64,000 nt of DNA from JACZYA01 sp965247455 (GCA_965247455.1 CBDFHE010000018.1:1-64000); one strand, 5' to 3'. Shown: positions 15,356-24,916, counted from the first letter of the stretch. Numbers and translations are program-made. Notes: generated from the sequence alone by a model not told the origin.

Positions 15356-16351
15356 TCAGCCTGCGGTGTTCTGACCCTGCACGCCCAAGGCGCTCGCGCG
15401 CAGAAATTCCGTTGCGCCGGTGGGCTCGATGGCAATCCGGCCGGAATCAGCGCTGACAAGCAAAGCGTCACCGGCGACGTAGTCCAGGCCGCTCTGTCCC
15501 GCTGACACTCTTCCCTTGCCGGAACAAAAAACCAGCAAGCTGAAACGCCGAGGGTCGATGGTGAGTTCGCAGATCGAATCGCCCCGGTATCTTTCCACAA
15601 CGAAATAAGGGCCGGACACCAACCGCTCTGCCTCGCAGTTGGGCAGGGCCAGGCGCATCGGAGTCACGCGGCCTGCTTCCGGCGTCTCCAGCCGCGCCAC
15701 CGCAAGCGCCTGCTGGATGTGGATGGCTCGCTTCCGCCCGTCCAACCCGGGCCGGTCATAGTCATAGATGCGATAGGTCACATCTGAATATTGTTGAATC
15801 TCGCACAGGCACAGCCCCGGCCCGATGGCGTGCACCGTCCCCGCCGGCACAAAAACCGCGTCGCCGGCCTGAACAGGAATGTGATGGAGAGCGTCTTCCA
15901 GCTCCGACTTCCCGAAAATGCGTTGGAACTTCTCGCCCGTGATCCCCGGCCTGAGTCCCACGCGCACCCACGCCTCCGCCTCGGCCGCCACCACGTACCA
16001 CATTTCCGTTTTCCCCCAGGGCTCGTTCTGGTGGAGTTGCGCGTAGGCGTTGTCAGGGTGAACCTGAACCGAGAGCTTGTCGGCGGTGAAAATAAACTTA
16101 AGTAGCAGCGGAAAGCGTTCCAGGCCGGCCAACTCGCTCCCGCGCTCCGCCGCCGTCATCTGCGCCCACAACTCGCCCAGCGTTCCCTCGCTCGGCGACC
16201 GACCGGGGCACAAGACGCGGCAGCTCACGCTGCTCAGCCAAGCTTCTCCAACCGGGTCCGCCGTGCCGGAGGGAATCGTGTAGAGCGGCGCCAAACTTCG
16301 CCGCCCCCAGGGGCGCGGGTGAAACTCCGGCAGTAGCTTTGCTAACGCCAC
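15356..16351 (-). CDS. manA: Mannose-6-phosphate isomerase, class I
   Basis: ManA interconverts fructose-6-P and mannose-6-P with zinc, feeding GDP-mannose and glycan synthesis. The 331-residue protein shows FTADKLSVQVHPDNAYA (zinc-binding Gln/His), EPWGKTEMWYVV (Glu ligand), VFVPAGTVHAIGPG (His ligand) and EIQQYSDVTYRIYDYDR (active-site segment), then a second cupin. It lies downstream of cysQ on the same strand, but a MITE-like element fills the gap. Its own regulation is unclear because the MITE may carry or interrupt promoter signals. It fits with the sugar transferase, glycosyltransferase and rfbC genes further along. Confidence 0.92.
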   Translation of the reverse strand: MALAKLLPEFHPRPWGRRSLAPLYTIPSGTADPVGEAWLSSVSCRVLCPGRSPSEGTLGELWAQMTAAERGSELAGLERFPLLLKFIFTADKLSVQVHPDNAYAQLHQNEPWGKTEMWYVVAAEAEAWVRVGLRPGITGEKFQRIFGKSELEDALHHIPVQAGDAVFVPAGTVHAIGPGLCLCEIQQYSDVTYRIYDYDRPGLDGRKRAIHIQQALAVARLETPEAGRVTPMRLALPNCEAERLVSGPYFVVERYRGDSICELTIDPRRFSLLVFCSGKGRVSAGQSGLDYVAGDALLVSADSGRIAIEPTGATEFLRASALGVQGQNTAG

Positions 16352-16411
16352 AGCCTTCCCTCTCCATCGTGCGCGCGGTGAATTCCTGGACGAGACAACC
16401 TGAACACTGGA

Positions 16412-16594
16412 CTAGTGTCCTGGAAACATAGAAAGTGACACATAAATTCGCTGGGGAGCGAGTGCCCCGCAGCACGCGGGATAAACTCCGCACCTCTTCC
16501 AAACTGTCTTGTTTGAGAAGTCAATCCCGCACGCTCCAGGCACTTTCCTCCTCACGTTCCTCATGTGTCACCTATTTCAGTAACGCAACACTAG
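16412..16594. mobile_element. MITE-like element with IS630-type ends
   Basis: A 183-bp segment is bounded by CTAG at both ends. Its termini are imperfect inverted repeats: CTAGTGT, then GTGACACAT 16-24 bases inward on each side. It has no coding capacity and TA at the borders, matching IS630/mariner-type MITEs. Its right end supplies the stop codon of cysQ (TAG, complement of 16591-16593). Confidence 0.55.
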
Positions 16595-17433
16595 CGCGCG
16601 CCTTCTCCCCCGCGCTTCCGCCGTTCCGCGAGGAAGCTCTCCAACTGTTTCTGGCTGCCGGCCGAGTAGGCCAGCAAGCCATCCAGCCGGGGATTGGGGC
16701 GGTTGAAGACCGGCGGCGCACCCTCCAAAGTTTTCACCACTCCCCCGCTGGCCAGCACCAGCGCCGCGCCCGCCGCCACGTCCCACTCATGCTTGGGGAC
16801 GAATGTCCAAGTGGCATCGGCCAACCCGGCCGCCACACAGGCCAGCTTGTAGGCAACCGACCCGACCGGGCGAACTGTAAAGGGCGCGTTTCGGAAGCGC
16901 TCCCACTCGCCGCGCTTTGTTTCGCTGCGGCTGGCCAGCACCACCGCGCTCTCCAACCCGTGGCACGCCCGCGCCCGGACGGGCTTGCCGTTCAACGTCA
17001 CGCCCGTCTCCCGCGAACCCAGGAAGGTCTCCCCGGTGGCGGGGTTGCAAATGCCGCCGGCCACCGCCCGCCCGTCTTCCACCAGCGCAATTGAGATGCA
17101 CCACTCCGGGACTCCGGCAAGAAACTCATGTGTCCCATCCAGCGGGTCCACCACCCACACGCGGCTCTTCTCCAGGCGGCTTTGGTCGTCGGCGCTCTCC
17201 TCCGACAACCAACCTTCGCCGTCTCCCGGCAACAGTTGCAGCAACTTCTCATTGATGCTGCGATCCAATGCGGTGACGGGACTGCCTTCGTCCTTGAATT
17301 CCACTGCGACCGCGCCAGCGGAGAAGCTGCCACACACCTCCGCCGCCGCTTCCAGAGCGCGCGCGATGCGCCGGAGGTCTTCCTGGCGTGCGGCCACGCT
17401 TGCTTCCGCTTTGGGATTGGTTTTCGCTTCCAC
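16591..17433 (-). CDS. cysQ: Inositol-monophosphatase-superfamily 3'(2'),5'-bisphosphate nucleotidase
   Basis: The 280-residue protein has the metal-binding signature WVVDPLDGTHEFLAG (DPxDGT), an upstream SEES acidic site and the late PKHEWDVAAGAAL motif of the superfamily. CysQ-type enzymes remove PAP, the by-product of PAPS use. The adjacent fused ATP sulfurylase/APS kinase makes PAPS, so this assignment is favoured over inositol monophosphatase. It starts with GTG at 17433, 27 bp after the sulfurylase stop. The stop codon lies in the right end of a MITE-like insertion, so the natural C-terminus may have been slightly altered; the protein length is still typical. Confidence 0.85.
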   Translation of the reverse strand: MEAKTNPKAEASVAARQEDLRRIARALEAAAEVCGSFSAGAVAVEFKDEGSPVTALDRSINEKLLQLLPGDGEGWLSEESADDQSRLEKSRVWVVDPLDGTHEFLAGVPEWCISIALVEDGRAVAGGICNPATGETFLGSRETGVTLNGKPVRARACHGLESAVVLASRSETKRGEWERFRNAPFTVRPVGSVAYKLACVAAGLADATWTFVPKHEWDVAAGAALVLASGGVVKTLEGAPPVFNRPNPRLDGLLAYSAGSQKQLESFLAERRKRGGEGAR

Positions 17434-17460
17434 GGACTGCCTGCGTCTGCTGCGGCGCCC

Positions 17461-19218
17461 TTACGGGAGGTTCTCGCTGGCGCCGACGTACCCATCGCGC
17501 TCCAGGTGCAGCACAATCGTCTGCGCGGCCTCTTCCGGCGTTATGTCAGTGGTGTCAATCACAACCTCGGCGTCCGAGGGAACTTCATAAGGATCGGAGA
17601 TGCCGGTAAATTGTTTGACGATCCCGGCCCGCGCCTTGGCGTAGAGCCCCTTGCGGTCGCGCTGCTCGCACACTTCCAGGGGGGTGGCCAGGTGCACCAG
17701 CACAAACCCTCCGCCCTGTTCCACCATGCCCCGCACTTCCCGGCGCACACTCTCGTAGGGTGCAATCGGGGCGCAGATGGCAATGCCGCCGTTCTTGGTG
17801 ATTTCCGCCGCGACAAAACCAATGCGCCGAATGTTGATGTCCCGGTGCTCTTTGGAAAAGCCGAGTTCGGAGGAGAGATGCTTGCGCACGATATCACCGT
17901 CCAACAGGGTCACCGGCCGGCCTCCTACTTCCAGGAACTTGACCTGCAAGACCCGAGCGACGGTGGACTTGCCCGAACCCGAAAGGCCGGTAAAGAAAAC
18001 CGTGAACCCTTGCTGGTGCCGGGGCCGATGCGTGCGCCGCAACTCCCGCGCTACCTCCGAGAAGGTGAACCACTCCGGGATGTCCCGCCCCTCCGCCAAG
18101 CGGCGGCGCAAATCGGTGCCGGAAATGCTCAGCACCCGCGCTCCCTTCGGCACCTCATCGTCAGGCAGATAGGCGTCCTGGTCCTCCACGTACACCATCA
18201 TCTTGAACGGCACCATGGCCACGCCCAATTCTTTTTCGTGCTCTCGCAGCAACTCTTGGGCGGCGTAGGGACCATAGAAAGGCTTGCCGGCGGAGTCCTG
18301 GCCGGGCCCGGCGTGGTCGCGCCCGACGATCAGGTGGGTGCAACCGTAATTCTTGCGAATGATGGCGTGCCACACCGCCTCCCGCGGGCCGCCCATGCGC
18401 ATGGCCAACGGCAGCAACGCCAGTTTGACCGTGCTCTGCGGGTAGTGCGGCAAAAGGGCCTGGTAGCAACGCACGCGGGTGTAATGGTCCACGTCGCCGG
18501 GTTTGGTCATCCCCACCACGGGATGAATGAGCAGGTTGGCCTCGACCTCCTTGGCGGCTCGCAGTGTGAGTTCCTGGTGCGCGCGATGCATGGGATTGCG
18601 CGTCTGGAAAGCAACCACCCGCCGCCATCCCAGCCGGGCAAACTCCGCCCGGAGCTCCGCCGGCGTCAGGCGCTGGGAGCGGAAGTCATAGTGTGCCGGG
18701 AGCTGCACCCCTTCGAGGTTTCCGCTCACGTAGAACGGATGAGTCTTGTCCAACAAGTAAGCGACGCCCGGATGCTCGCGGTTGGTTGTGCCGAAGACCG
18801 CCTGGGCCTCGGCGGTGCGGTCAGGCTGCCACACTTCCTCCACGTGCAGCGCCGCCAGCATGACCCCTTCCGGGTCGCGCAGCGCCAGCGTGGCCCCGGC
18901 CCCGACCTTGTGGGCCAACTCTGCCGACACGTCCAACATTACCGGGATGGGCCACAGCGTCCCATCGGCCAAGCGCATGCGGGCGCAGACTGATTCGTAG
19001 TCGGCACGCCCCATAAAACTTCGAAGTGGCGAAAAACCCCCGATGAGCAGAAGCTCCAAGTCGCAGAGTTGGCGGGGTGTAAGGTCCCACGACTGCCAGT
19101 CCCGCGAACCAGCTTGCAGCTCAGCACACTTCTCGGGCGCGGCCAGAAGTTCGGTCAACTCCCCGCCATGGGGCGGAACCAGGTGAGTTGGCCTTGCCGG
19201 TTTCCCCGAAGATTTCAT
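17461..19218 (-). CDS. Bifunctional sulfate adenylyltransferase / APS kinase
   Basis: The 585-residue fusion activates sulfate: ATP sulfurylase makes APS and the kinase phosphorylates it to PAPS. The N-terminal ~390 residues carry the sulfurylase motifs VAFQTRNPMHRAHQ and IVGRDHAGPG. The C-terminal kinase has the P-loop FTGLSGSGKST (about residue 409), LLDGDIVRKHL and GFSKEHRDINIRRIG. The order sulfurylase-kinase is seen in several bacteria including thermophiles and Acidobacteriota. No sulfite reductase is in view, and a separate CysD/CysN is absent, so PAPS may serve assimilation or sulfation. It heads a run with cysQ. Confidence 0.93.
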   Translation of the reverse strand: MKSSGKPARPTHLVPPHGGELTELLAAPEKCAELQAGSRDWQSWDLTPRQLCDLELLLIGGFSPLRSFMGRADYESVCARMRLADGTLWPIPVMLDVSAELAHKVGAGATLALRDPEGVMLAALHVEEVWQPDRTAEAQAVFGTTNREHPGVAYLLDKTHPFYVSGNLEGVQLPAHYDFRSQRLTPAELRAEFARLGWRRVVAFQTRNPMHRAHQELTLRAAKEVEANLLIHPVVGMTKPGDVDHYTRVRCYQALLPHYPQSTVKLALLPLAMRMGGPREAVWHAIIRKNYGCTHLIVGRDHAGPGQDSAGKPFYGPYAAQELLREHEKELGVAMVPFKMMVYVEDQDAYLPDDEVPKGARVLSISGTDLRRRLAEGRDIPEWFTFSEVARELRRTHRPRHQQGFTVFFTGLSGSGKSTVARVLQVKFLEVGGRPVTLLDGDIVRKHLSSELGFSKEHRDINIRRIGFVAAEITKNGGIAICAPIAPYESVRREVRGMVEQGGGFVLVHLATPLEVCEQRDRKGLYAKARAGIVKQFTGISDPYEVPSDAEVVIDTTDITPEEAAQTIVLHLERDGYVGASENLP

Positions 19219-19376
19219 CTCAAATCACCGCTTCCGAACTTCCCACAGTCCACTGCCAGTCCAACACGCACAAACCCTCTAACCGAGATTACCGCCATTC
19301 ATTTCTCCTGCCCCCCGAAAAAGGAGCGTAACTTTACCACACCTTATGCTGCCGGAAGCGGGCCTGGGGCGGTTTC

Positions 19377-19562
19377 CTACGTGCCAGCGGCGAGCGAGCG
19401 CCCCTGCACTGCGCTGGGGATTTCGTAGCCGGCAAGGTCGAGCAGGGTGGGCGCACTATCCAGCAGCTGGGCGCCTTCGTACTCCCCGTGCAAAGGGTAG
19501 CTGGGGGCAGCGAAGACGAACATCCCGAACCGGGCGTGGTTGCAAGCGTCGGGGCCGGATTT
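19377..19562 (-). pseudogene. 3' fragment of an alkaline-phosphatase-superfamily gene
   Basis: The translation HARFGMFVFAAPSYPLHGEYEGAQLLDSAPTLLDLAGYEIPSAVQGRSL matches the C-terminal end of type I phosphodiesterase/nucleotide pyrophosphatase proteins (compare LTDLAPTILAEFGIE near the end of the 22898-24916 protein). No catalytic part and no start remain; upstream sequence in the frame is unrelated. It is a relic of a third member of this family in the window. Confidence 0.6.
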
Positions 19563-19617
19563 GCTCGTCTGGCTCCCAGAACTTTTCCCCTGGGGTGGAA
19601 GAACCGTGGAGAAGAAA

Positions 19618-21075
19618 CTAAGCCGAACCCCGCCCACTGAGCACCAGGGGGATTGTCTTGAGCGCAATCTTGAGATCAAGCCAGAGCGACCAGTTATCGA
19701 TGTAGGTCAAATCCAGCTTCATCCAGCGGTCGAAGCTGATTCGGCTCCGCCCCTCCAGCGCCCACAGACAGGTGAGTCCGGGCCGCATCCGCAGCCGACG
19801 TCGCTGCCAGTGCTGGTACTGTTCTGCTTCTTCCGGCAGAGGTGGCCGGGGCCCCACAAACGACATGTCACCCCGCAACACATTCCACAACTGCAGGAGC
19901 TCATCCAAGCTCAAGCGCCGCAGCCAGCGCCCCACCGGCGTGCAACGAGGGTCGTGGGCCATCTTGAACACCGGGCCATCGGCCTCGTTGCGGTCGGCCA
20001 GCTCACCTCGCCGTTCATGGGCATTCACAACCATGGAACGAAACTTGTACAGAGTGAATCGTCGCCCGCCCACCCCGCAACGCACCTGCCGGTACAAAGC
20101 CGGCCCCGGAGAGGTCAGCCTGATCAGCAGCGCAATCAGGAGAAAGGCGGGTGCCAGCAGCACCAGCAATACCGCAGCCCCCACCACGTCCAGCAACCGC
20201 TTAAAGGCCAGGTGCAACTCGTTTTCGGGCGTGGTGGTGAAGGTCAGCAGAGGAACGCTGCGGAACTGTTCCACGTAGACACGCGAGAGCAGGTGGGGGA
20301 AAATTTTCAGCTGCAACCGGGTTCGCACCCCTTCTTCCTCGAACAAAAGCAACAAATCTTCCAGCTCCCCCAACTCTTCTTTGCTGACGGCAAAAAACAC
20401 TTCATCCACCACTTCTTCCTGCAGCAAACGGGGCACCTCGGCCACTCCCCAGACCGGGTAGGCAGAGCCGGGCCCCGTAGAAGGCGCTGCTCTCCCGCTT
20501 GGATCAACAAACCCCACCATGCGGAACCCCGCTCTCCGGCTCTCCTCAATCAACTGCACCAATTCCTGCGCCGCCGGTCCGGTACCCACCACCAGGATGT
20601 TGTCAGTGCCGCCCAGCCGTTCCCGCCAGCCCGGCCCCCATTCGAGAAAGGCCAGCCGCAGGCCGACTTGCAACACCCAATTCAGCAACACAAAACCGAC
20701 CAGCAACAACCGGCTCACGGGGAATTCTTGCACCCTGAATTGGGCAAAGAAGAGCGCCGCACCCAGCACCACCACCGACGCCACAGCCTGCACGGTGGGG
20801 TCGAGTACCGCTTGCCGCCGCTGCTGCAACTCCCGCGCCCGGTAGAGGCCAAGCAAGTAGCCGGTGACCATCCAGATCGTGACCATACCGACCAGCAACA
20901 CCGCATACTGGCCGAAAGGCAAGAGAGGCCCTGCCGGCAAAGACGGAAACTGCGCTGCCCATCGCGGCGCCAGCGCGTCACGCAGCCAGTAGGCCGCGGT
21001 GAAAGCCACTACCGCTGCCACCGCGTCCAGAGCAGCGAAGAAAAAGCCGATGACTTGGAGTCGCCGAGCAAACAT
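19618..21075 (-). CDS. Polyprenyl-phosphate sugar-1-phosphate transferase (exopolysaccharide initiation)
   Basis: The 485-residue protein has four or five N-terminal membrane segments, a Rossmann-like CoA-binding domain (NILVVGTGPAAQELV), one further membrane segment, and the catalytic bacterial sugar transferase domain. The latter includes KRLLDVVGAA, YKFRSM, LRRLSLDELLQLWNVLRGDMSFVGPRP and RPGLTCLWAL. WbaP/EpsE-like enzymes load the first sugar phosphate onto undecaprenyl phosphate to start a repeat unit. The ATG at 21075 has an AGGGG ribosome site; the frame runs on to 21237 only because it reads into the IS1380 element. The IS lies 60 bp upstream, with a TAGAAT -10-like box between them (21108-21113). 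Confidence 0.92.
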   Translation of the reverse strand: MFARRLQVIGFFFAALDAVAAVVAFTAAYWLRDALAPRWAAQFPSLPAGPLLPFGQYAVLLVGMVTIWMVTGYLLGLYRARELQQRRQAVLDPTVQAVASVVVLGAALFFAQFRVQEFPVSRLLLVGFVLLNWVLQVGLRLAFLEWGPGWRERLGGTDNILVVGTGPAAQELVQLIEESRRAGFRMVGFVDPSGRAAPSTGPGSAYPVWGVAEVPRLLQEEVVDEVFFAVSKEELGELEDLLLLFEEEGVRTRLQLKIFPHLLSRVYVEQFRSVPLLTFTTTPENELHLAFKRLLDVVGAAVLLVLLAPAFLLIALLIRLTSPGPALYRQVRCGVGGRRFTLYKFRSMVVNAHERRGELADRNEADGPVFKMAHDPRCTPVGRWLRRLSLDELLQLWNVLRGDMSFVGPRPPLPEEAEQYQHWQRRRLRMRPGLTCLWALEGRSRISFDRWMKLDLTYIDNWSLWLDLKIALKTIPLVLSGRGSA

Positions 21076-21134
21076 CAGAACCCCTATTTCCCCAACCGGA
21101 CGAGATGATTCTAGCAGAAGAAAAAACAATTGAA

Positions 21135-22804
21135 CCCGGATTTCCGATTTGGCTGTGGTACCGTATCGCCAGGACCAGTCGCTGCGCCTTGAGTTTTGGG
21201 GCTCCGACGTAAGGAACCACACTACGGAGGGTGACACCCGGTGGGTGAATTACAACACGAGCCATTCCAGTTCGCGTTCAACGGCTTCTTGAAAGTCGCG
21301 TTCCAGGGATCGCGCGTCACTTCTGACGCTGGCCTCATTCTGGTGCGCGAGTTGGATGAACGTCTGGGGCTGGAGACACTCATCGCCGAGCACCTGAGCG
21401 ATTCCCGACAGGGGATGAACACCCAGTTCAGCGTGGTGGATCTCCTGCGGCAGTCGGTCTACAGTCGCCTCGCGGGCTACGAAGATCTCAACGACGCGGG
21501 GCGCGTGTCGGCAGACCCAACATTTCGTCTCATCGGGTCGCCAAAGCGCTGGGACCGGGGTGCGGCGCTGACATCGACGCTGCATTGGTTCGAGACAGAG
21601 CTGCTGACCCACGAGGAGAATCTCGTCGGGTTGAGGGCCGTGAACCGGGAGGTGCTTGCACAGGCCGAGATGGCGACGCGCGCCGACCGGATCGTGCTCG
21701 ACATGGATTCGAGCGAGAGCCCGGTGCATGGGGCGCAGGAAGGGAGCGCCTATAACGGGCACTTCGAGTCCGTCTGCTACCACCCGCTGTTTCTGTTCAC
21801 CGAGCATGGGGACTGCCTCGCCGCCACGCTGCGGCCAGGCAACGTGCATAGCGCCGACGACTGGGACGACCTGCTCGTACCGGAGATTGACCGGCAGCAG
21901 GTGGAGGGCAAGCGCGTAGCGTTCCGCGCAGACGCCGCGTTCGCGAAGCCCGAGATCTACGACGCGCTCGAGCAGCGCGACGTGGACTATGCCATTCGCA
22001 TGCCGGCGAACAAGAGCTTGGAGCTGGAAATCGAAGACATCCTCTTTCGTCCGCCGGGACGGCCGAGCTGCAAGCCCTTGGTGCGCTACCAGAGTTTCCG
22101 CTATCAGGCCAAGAGCTGGACCACGCCCAGACGGATCGTCGCCAAGGTGGAGCACCACCAAGGTGAGCTGTTCCCTCGCGTCGGCTTCATCGTGACCAAC
22201 ATGGCCCTCCCGAGCCGCTCGGTCGTGCGGTTTTACAACAAGCGCGGTACGGCGGAGCAATGGATCAAGGAAGGCAAGCAGGCCACCCACTGGACGCGGC
22301 TGTCGTGCCATCGTTTCCGGGCGAACGAGGTGCGCCTGCAACTGAGCGTCCTGGCCTACAATCTGGGCAACTTGTGGCGCAGACTGGTCCTTCCGCTGCG
22401 GGTCAAGCGCTGGTCGCTCACGAGTCTCCAGCAGCGACTGGTGAAAACTGGGGGCCGGCTGGTGAAGCATGCGCGGTACTACTGGCTTCTGCTGGCGGAA
22501 GGGCATCTCACGCGGCGGCTGTTCGGCGACATGCTGCGGAGGATCTGGGCGCTACCCGTGCCGGCAGGCTGACGCGCGGCCTGAAGTGCAACGAAGCCCG
22601 CCCGGCGATGACACGGGGCACACGTGTGGAGCGGTGTCTGAGAAATGCCCGAAAAGCAGGGGTTCCAGTCGGTCGCACGTCGGCGCGGGCTCAGATGAAG
22701 GCCTTTGAAGCTGAGCGATTGTGCGACGATCGAAGTTTTTGTGCGATCGGCGGCGATCGGGTGTATAAACGTGCCATCAGGGGCAGGCAAAACGGAAATC
22801 CCGG
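21135..22804 (+). mobile_element. IS1380-family insertion sequence, copy 1
   Basis: The element is 1670 bp, with imperfect terminal inverted repeats CCCGGATTTCCGATTT / CCGGGATTTCCGTTTT and a 5-bp target duplication TTGAA on both sides (21130-21134, 22805-22809). It contains one transposase gene and a ~230-bp 3' non-coding tail. Its sequence matches the copy at 44703-46372, in inverted orientation, over the whole length as far as read. Borders were set by comparing the two copies. Confidence 0.93.
21241..22572 (+). CDS. IS1380-family DDE transposase
   Basis: The 443-residue protein begins GTG (MGELQHEPFQFAFNGFLKVAFQGSRVTSDAGLILVRELDE) and carries the family pattern. This includes RADRIVLDMDSSESPVHGAQEGSAYNGHFESVCYHPLFLF, with the first catalytic Asp residues, then FRADAAFAKPEIYDALEQRDVDYAIRMPAN and a late FYNKRGTAEQWIKEGKQATHWTRLSCHRFRANEVRL with the catalytic Glu. 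It is intact and identical to the copy at 44935-46266, so the element is probably recently active. Confidence 0.95.
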   Translation: MGELQHEPFQFAFNGFLKVAFQGSRVTSDAGLILVRELDERLGLETLIAEHLSDSRQGMNTQFSVVDLLRQSVYSRLAGYEDLNDAGRVSADPTFRLIGSPKRWDRGAALTSTLHWFETELLTHEENLVGLRAVNREVLAQAEMATRADRIVLDMDSSESPVHGAQEGSAYNGHFESVCYHPLFLFTEHGDCLAATLRPGNVHSADDWDDLLVPEIDRQQVEGKRVAFRADAAFAKPEIYDALEQRDVDYAIRMPANKSLELEIEDILFRPPGRPSCKPLVRYQSFRYQAKSWTTPRRIVAKVEHHQGELFPRVGFIVTNMALPSRSVVRFYNKRGTAEQWIKEGKQATHWTRLSCHRFRANEVRLQLSVLAYNLGNLWRRLVLPLRVKRWSLTSLQQRLVKTGGRLVKHARYYWLLLAEGHLTRRLFGDMLRRIWALPVPAG

Positions 22805-22897
22805 TTGAAACTTCGTTTTCCCTTTTGCCGCATGGAGCTACAATTCAGGTTTTGATAAACTGGTTGGTAGCAACAGTTGGCACGGAGGAAAAGTCTC

Positions 22898-24916
22898 TTG
22901 AAGCCGCAACGCTGGCTTGGGTCGTGGTTCCCGCTCTTGGCATTCTCTTTTTTCACAGGAGCGCTGCTAACCTCGTGCCTGGCTGGCGGACACACAACCA
23001 GCCGAGATACTGGTAGAAAAGTTGTTGTGCTGGGGATGGATGGGATGGACCCGCAGTTGTTGCAGCGCTTTATGGACGAAGGCAAGCTTCCGAATTTCAA
23101 GCGTCTTGCCGAACAGGGGGATTTTCGTCCCCTGACCACCAGCAACCCCCCGCAGAGTCCGGTGGCGTGGTCGAACTTCATCACCGGGATGAACCCGGGC
23201 GGCCACGGCATCTTCGACTTCATCCACCGCGATCCCGGCACCATGCTCCCCTACCTCTCGACTTCTCGCGTGGAGCCGCCGGAACGGACAGTCAGCCTGG
23301 GGAGCTGGGTGTTGCCGCTCTCGAGTGGCAAGGTAAGTCTGCTGCGTCAAGGCAAGGCCTTTTGGGAGATTCTGGCCGAGCACGGCACGCCTGCGACCGT
23401 CTATCGCGTCCCGGCCAACTTCCCGCCGGTGGAATCGCCGGCGCGGACGTTCGCCGGCATGGGCACGCCCGACATCCTGGGCACCTACGGCACCTTCTCT
23501 TTCTACACCGACGATCCGCCGGACGACGCCGCCGACATCAGCGGCGGGCACGTTTACTCCGTGCGGGTGGAGAACTTCCGTGTCGCGGCGCAGCTCGTCG
23601 GTCCCGAGAACACCTTCCGCAAGCAAGGCGGTGCCGCTACGGTAGACTTCACGGTGTGGGTCGATCCGATCGAGCCGGTGGCCAAGATCGCCGTGCAAGA
23701 GCACGAGTTCCTACTGCAAGTCGGCGAATGGAGCGATTGGGTTCAGGTCGAGTTTGAACTCATTCCCTACCTGCAAAGCGCCACCGGCATCTGCAAATTC
23801 TACCTGAAGCAAACCCAGCCGCACTTCCAGCTCTACGTCACGCCCATCAACCTCGACCCTTCGGCGCCCGCCCTGCCCCTCTCCACCCCGGAAGACTACG
23901 CCCAGGAGCTGGCGGAGCAGGTGGGTTTCTTCTACACCCAGGGCATTGCGGAAGACACCAAGGCGTTATCGGGGGGAATCCTCACCCAGGACGAGTACCT
24001 GCAGCAGGCGCGCATGGTGCTCTCCGATCAACTCAAAGTCTTTGACCACGAGTGGGAACGATTCCAGGGGGGCCTGCTTTTCTTCTATTTCTCCAGCCTG
24101 GACCAGAACGCGCACATGCTGTGGCGCTACATGGACGAGCGCCACCCCAACTACGACCTTGAGCTCGCGGCCAAGTATGCCGGCGTCCTCGGAGAGCTCT
24201 ATCAGGAGATGGACCAAGTGCTGGGCACCGTGCTCGACAAGATGGACGAAAACACCACGCTGCTCATCCTATCGGACCACGGCTTCGCACCCTTCTATCG
24301 CTCCTTCAACTTGAACACTTGGCTGCTGGACAACGGCTACGCCTTCCTCGAGGACGAGTCGCAGCGGGAGCAGACCGAGTTCCTGCTGAACGTGGATTGG
24401 TCGCGCACGCGCGCCTACGGGCTGGGGCTGAACGCCCTATACCTGAACCTGCGCGGCCGGGAGCGCTACGGAACCGCCATGCCGGGCGTGGAAACCGAGC
24501 AGTTGTTAGACGAAATCATCCGCAAGCTGCTGAGCGTCACAGACCTGGAGACCGGCCTGCCGGTTGTGACCCGCGTTGACCGCGCTGCCGAGGTGTATAC
24601 TGGCCCTTACGTCATGGACGCCCCGGACCTGCTGGTTGGCTACAACCGGGGCTATCGCGCGGGCTGGGACACGATTCTGGGAAAGTTCCCGCGCGCGGTG
24701 CTGGAAGACAACCGGAATGAATGGAGCGGCGACCACTGCATGGACTTCCGCCAAGTTCCGGGAGTTCTGCTCAGCAACAAGAAGCTTCGCGCCGCTGCGC
24801 CGGCGCTGACCGACCTGGCTCCGACAATTCTGGCCGAGTTTGGAATCGAGAAAACGGAAGAGATGGTCGGCCAATCGGTGTTCCTAGGCGAGCCCGCGGC
24901 CCCCAGCAACTATTAG
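22898..24916 (+). CDS. Alkaline-phosphatase-superfamily phosphodiesterase, predicted lipoprotein
   Basis: The 672-residue protein starts at TTG 22898, 8 nt after the ribosome site GGAGGAAAA. Its signal peptide ends LLTSCLAGG, a lipobox, so it is probably membrane-anchored. KVVVLGMDGMDPQLLQRFMDEGKLPNF is the N-terminal metal-binding segment of type I phosphodiesterases, SPVAWSNFITGMNPGGHGIFDFI holds the nucleophile position, and LLILSDHGFAPF plus WSGDHCMDF are the later metal ligands. A middle ~250-residue beta-rich insertion separates them. The substrate is unknown; lipid-head-group or glycan phosphotransfer is possible. It opens a five-gene run that contains a paralogue, starting just after IS copy 1. 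Confidence 0.85.
   Translation: MKPQRWLGSWFPLLAFSFFTGALLTSCLAGGHTTSRDTGRKVVVLGMDGMDPQLLQRFMDEGKLPNFKRLAEQGDFRPLTTSNPPQSPVAWSNFITGMNPGGHGIFDFIHRDPGTMLPYLSTSRVEPPERTVSLGSWVLPLSSGKVSLLRQGKAFWEILAEHGTPATVYRVPANFPPVESPARTFAGMGTPDILGTYGTFSFYTDDPPDDAADISGGHVYSVRVENFRVAAQLVGPENTFRKQGGAATVDFTVWVDPIEPVAKIAVQEHEFLLQVGEWSDWVQVEFELIPYLQSATGICKFYLKQTQPHFQLYVTPINLDPSAPALPLSTPEDYAQELAEQVGFFYTQGIAEDTKALSGGILTQDEYLQQARMVLSDQLKVFDHEWERFQGGLLFFYFSSLDQNAHMLWRYMDERHPNYDLELAAKYAGVLGELYQEMDQVLGTVLDKMDENTTLLILSDHGFAPFYRSFNLNTWLLDNGYAFLEDESQREQTEFLLNVDWSRTRAYGLGLNALYLNLRGRERYGTAMPGVETEQLLDEIIRKLLSVTDLETGLPVVTRVDRAAEVYTGPYVMDAPDLLVGYNRGYRAGWDTILGKFPRAVLEDNRNEWSGDHCMDFRQVPGVLLSNKKLRAAAPALTDLAPTILAEFGIEKTEEMVGQSVFLGEPAAPSNY

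Noticed and set aside
17128..18993. 621-codon plus-strand frame opposite the sulfurylase/kinase gene
   Set aside because: Antisense shadow; the opposite strand has complete ATP sulfurylase and APS kinase motifs.
22260..22808. Second ORF in the 3' part of IS1380
   Set aside because: It overlaps the transposase in another frame, lacks a ribosome site, and IS1380 elements carry a single gene; its presence in both copies only reflects their identity.
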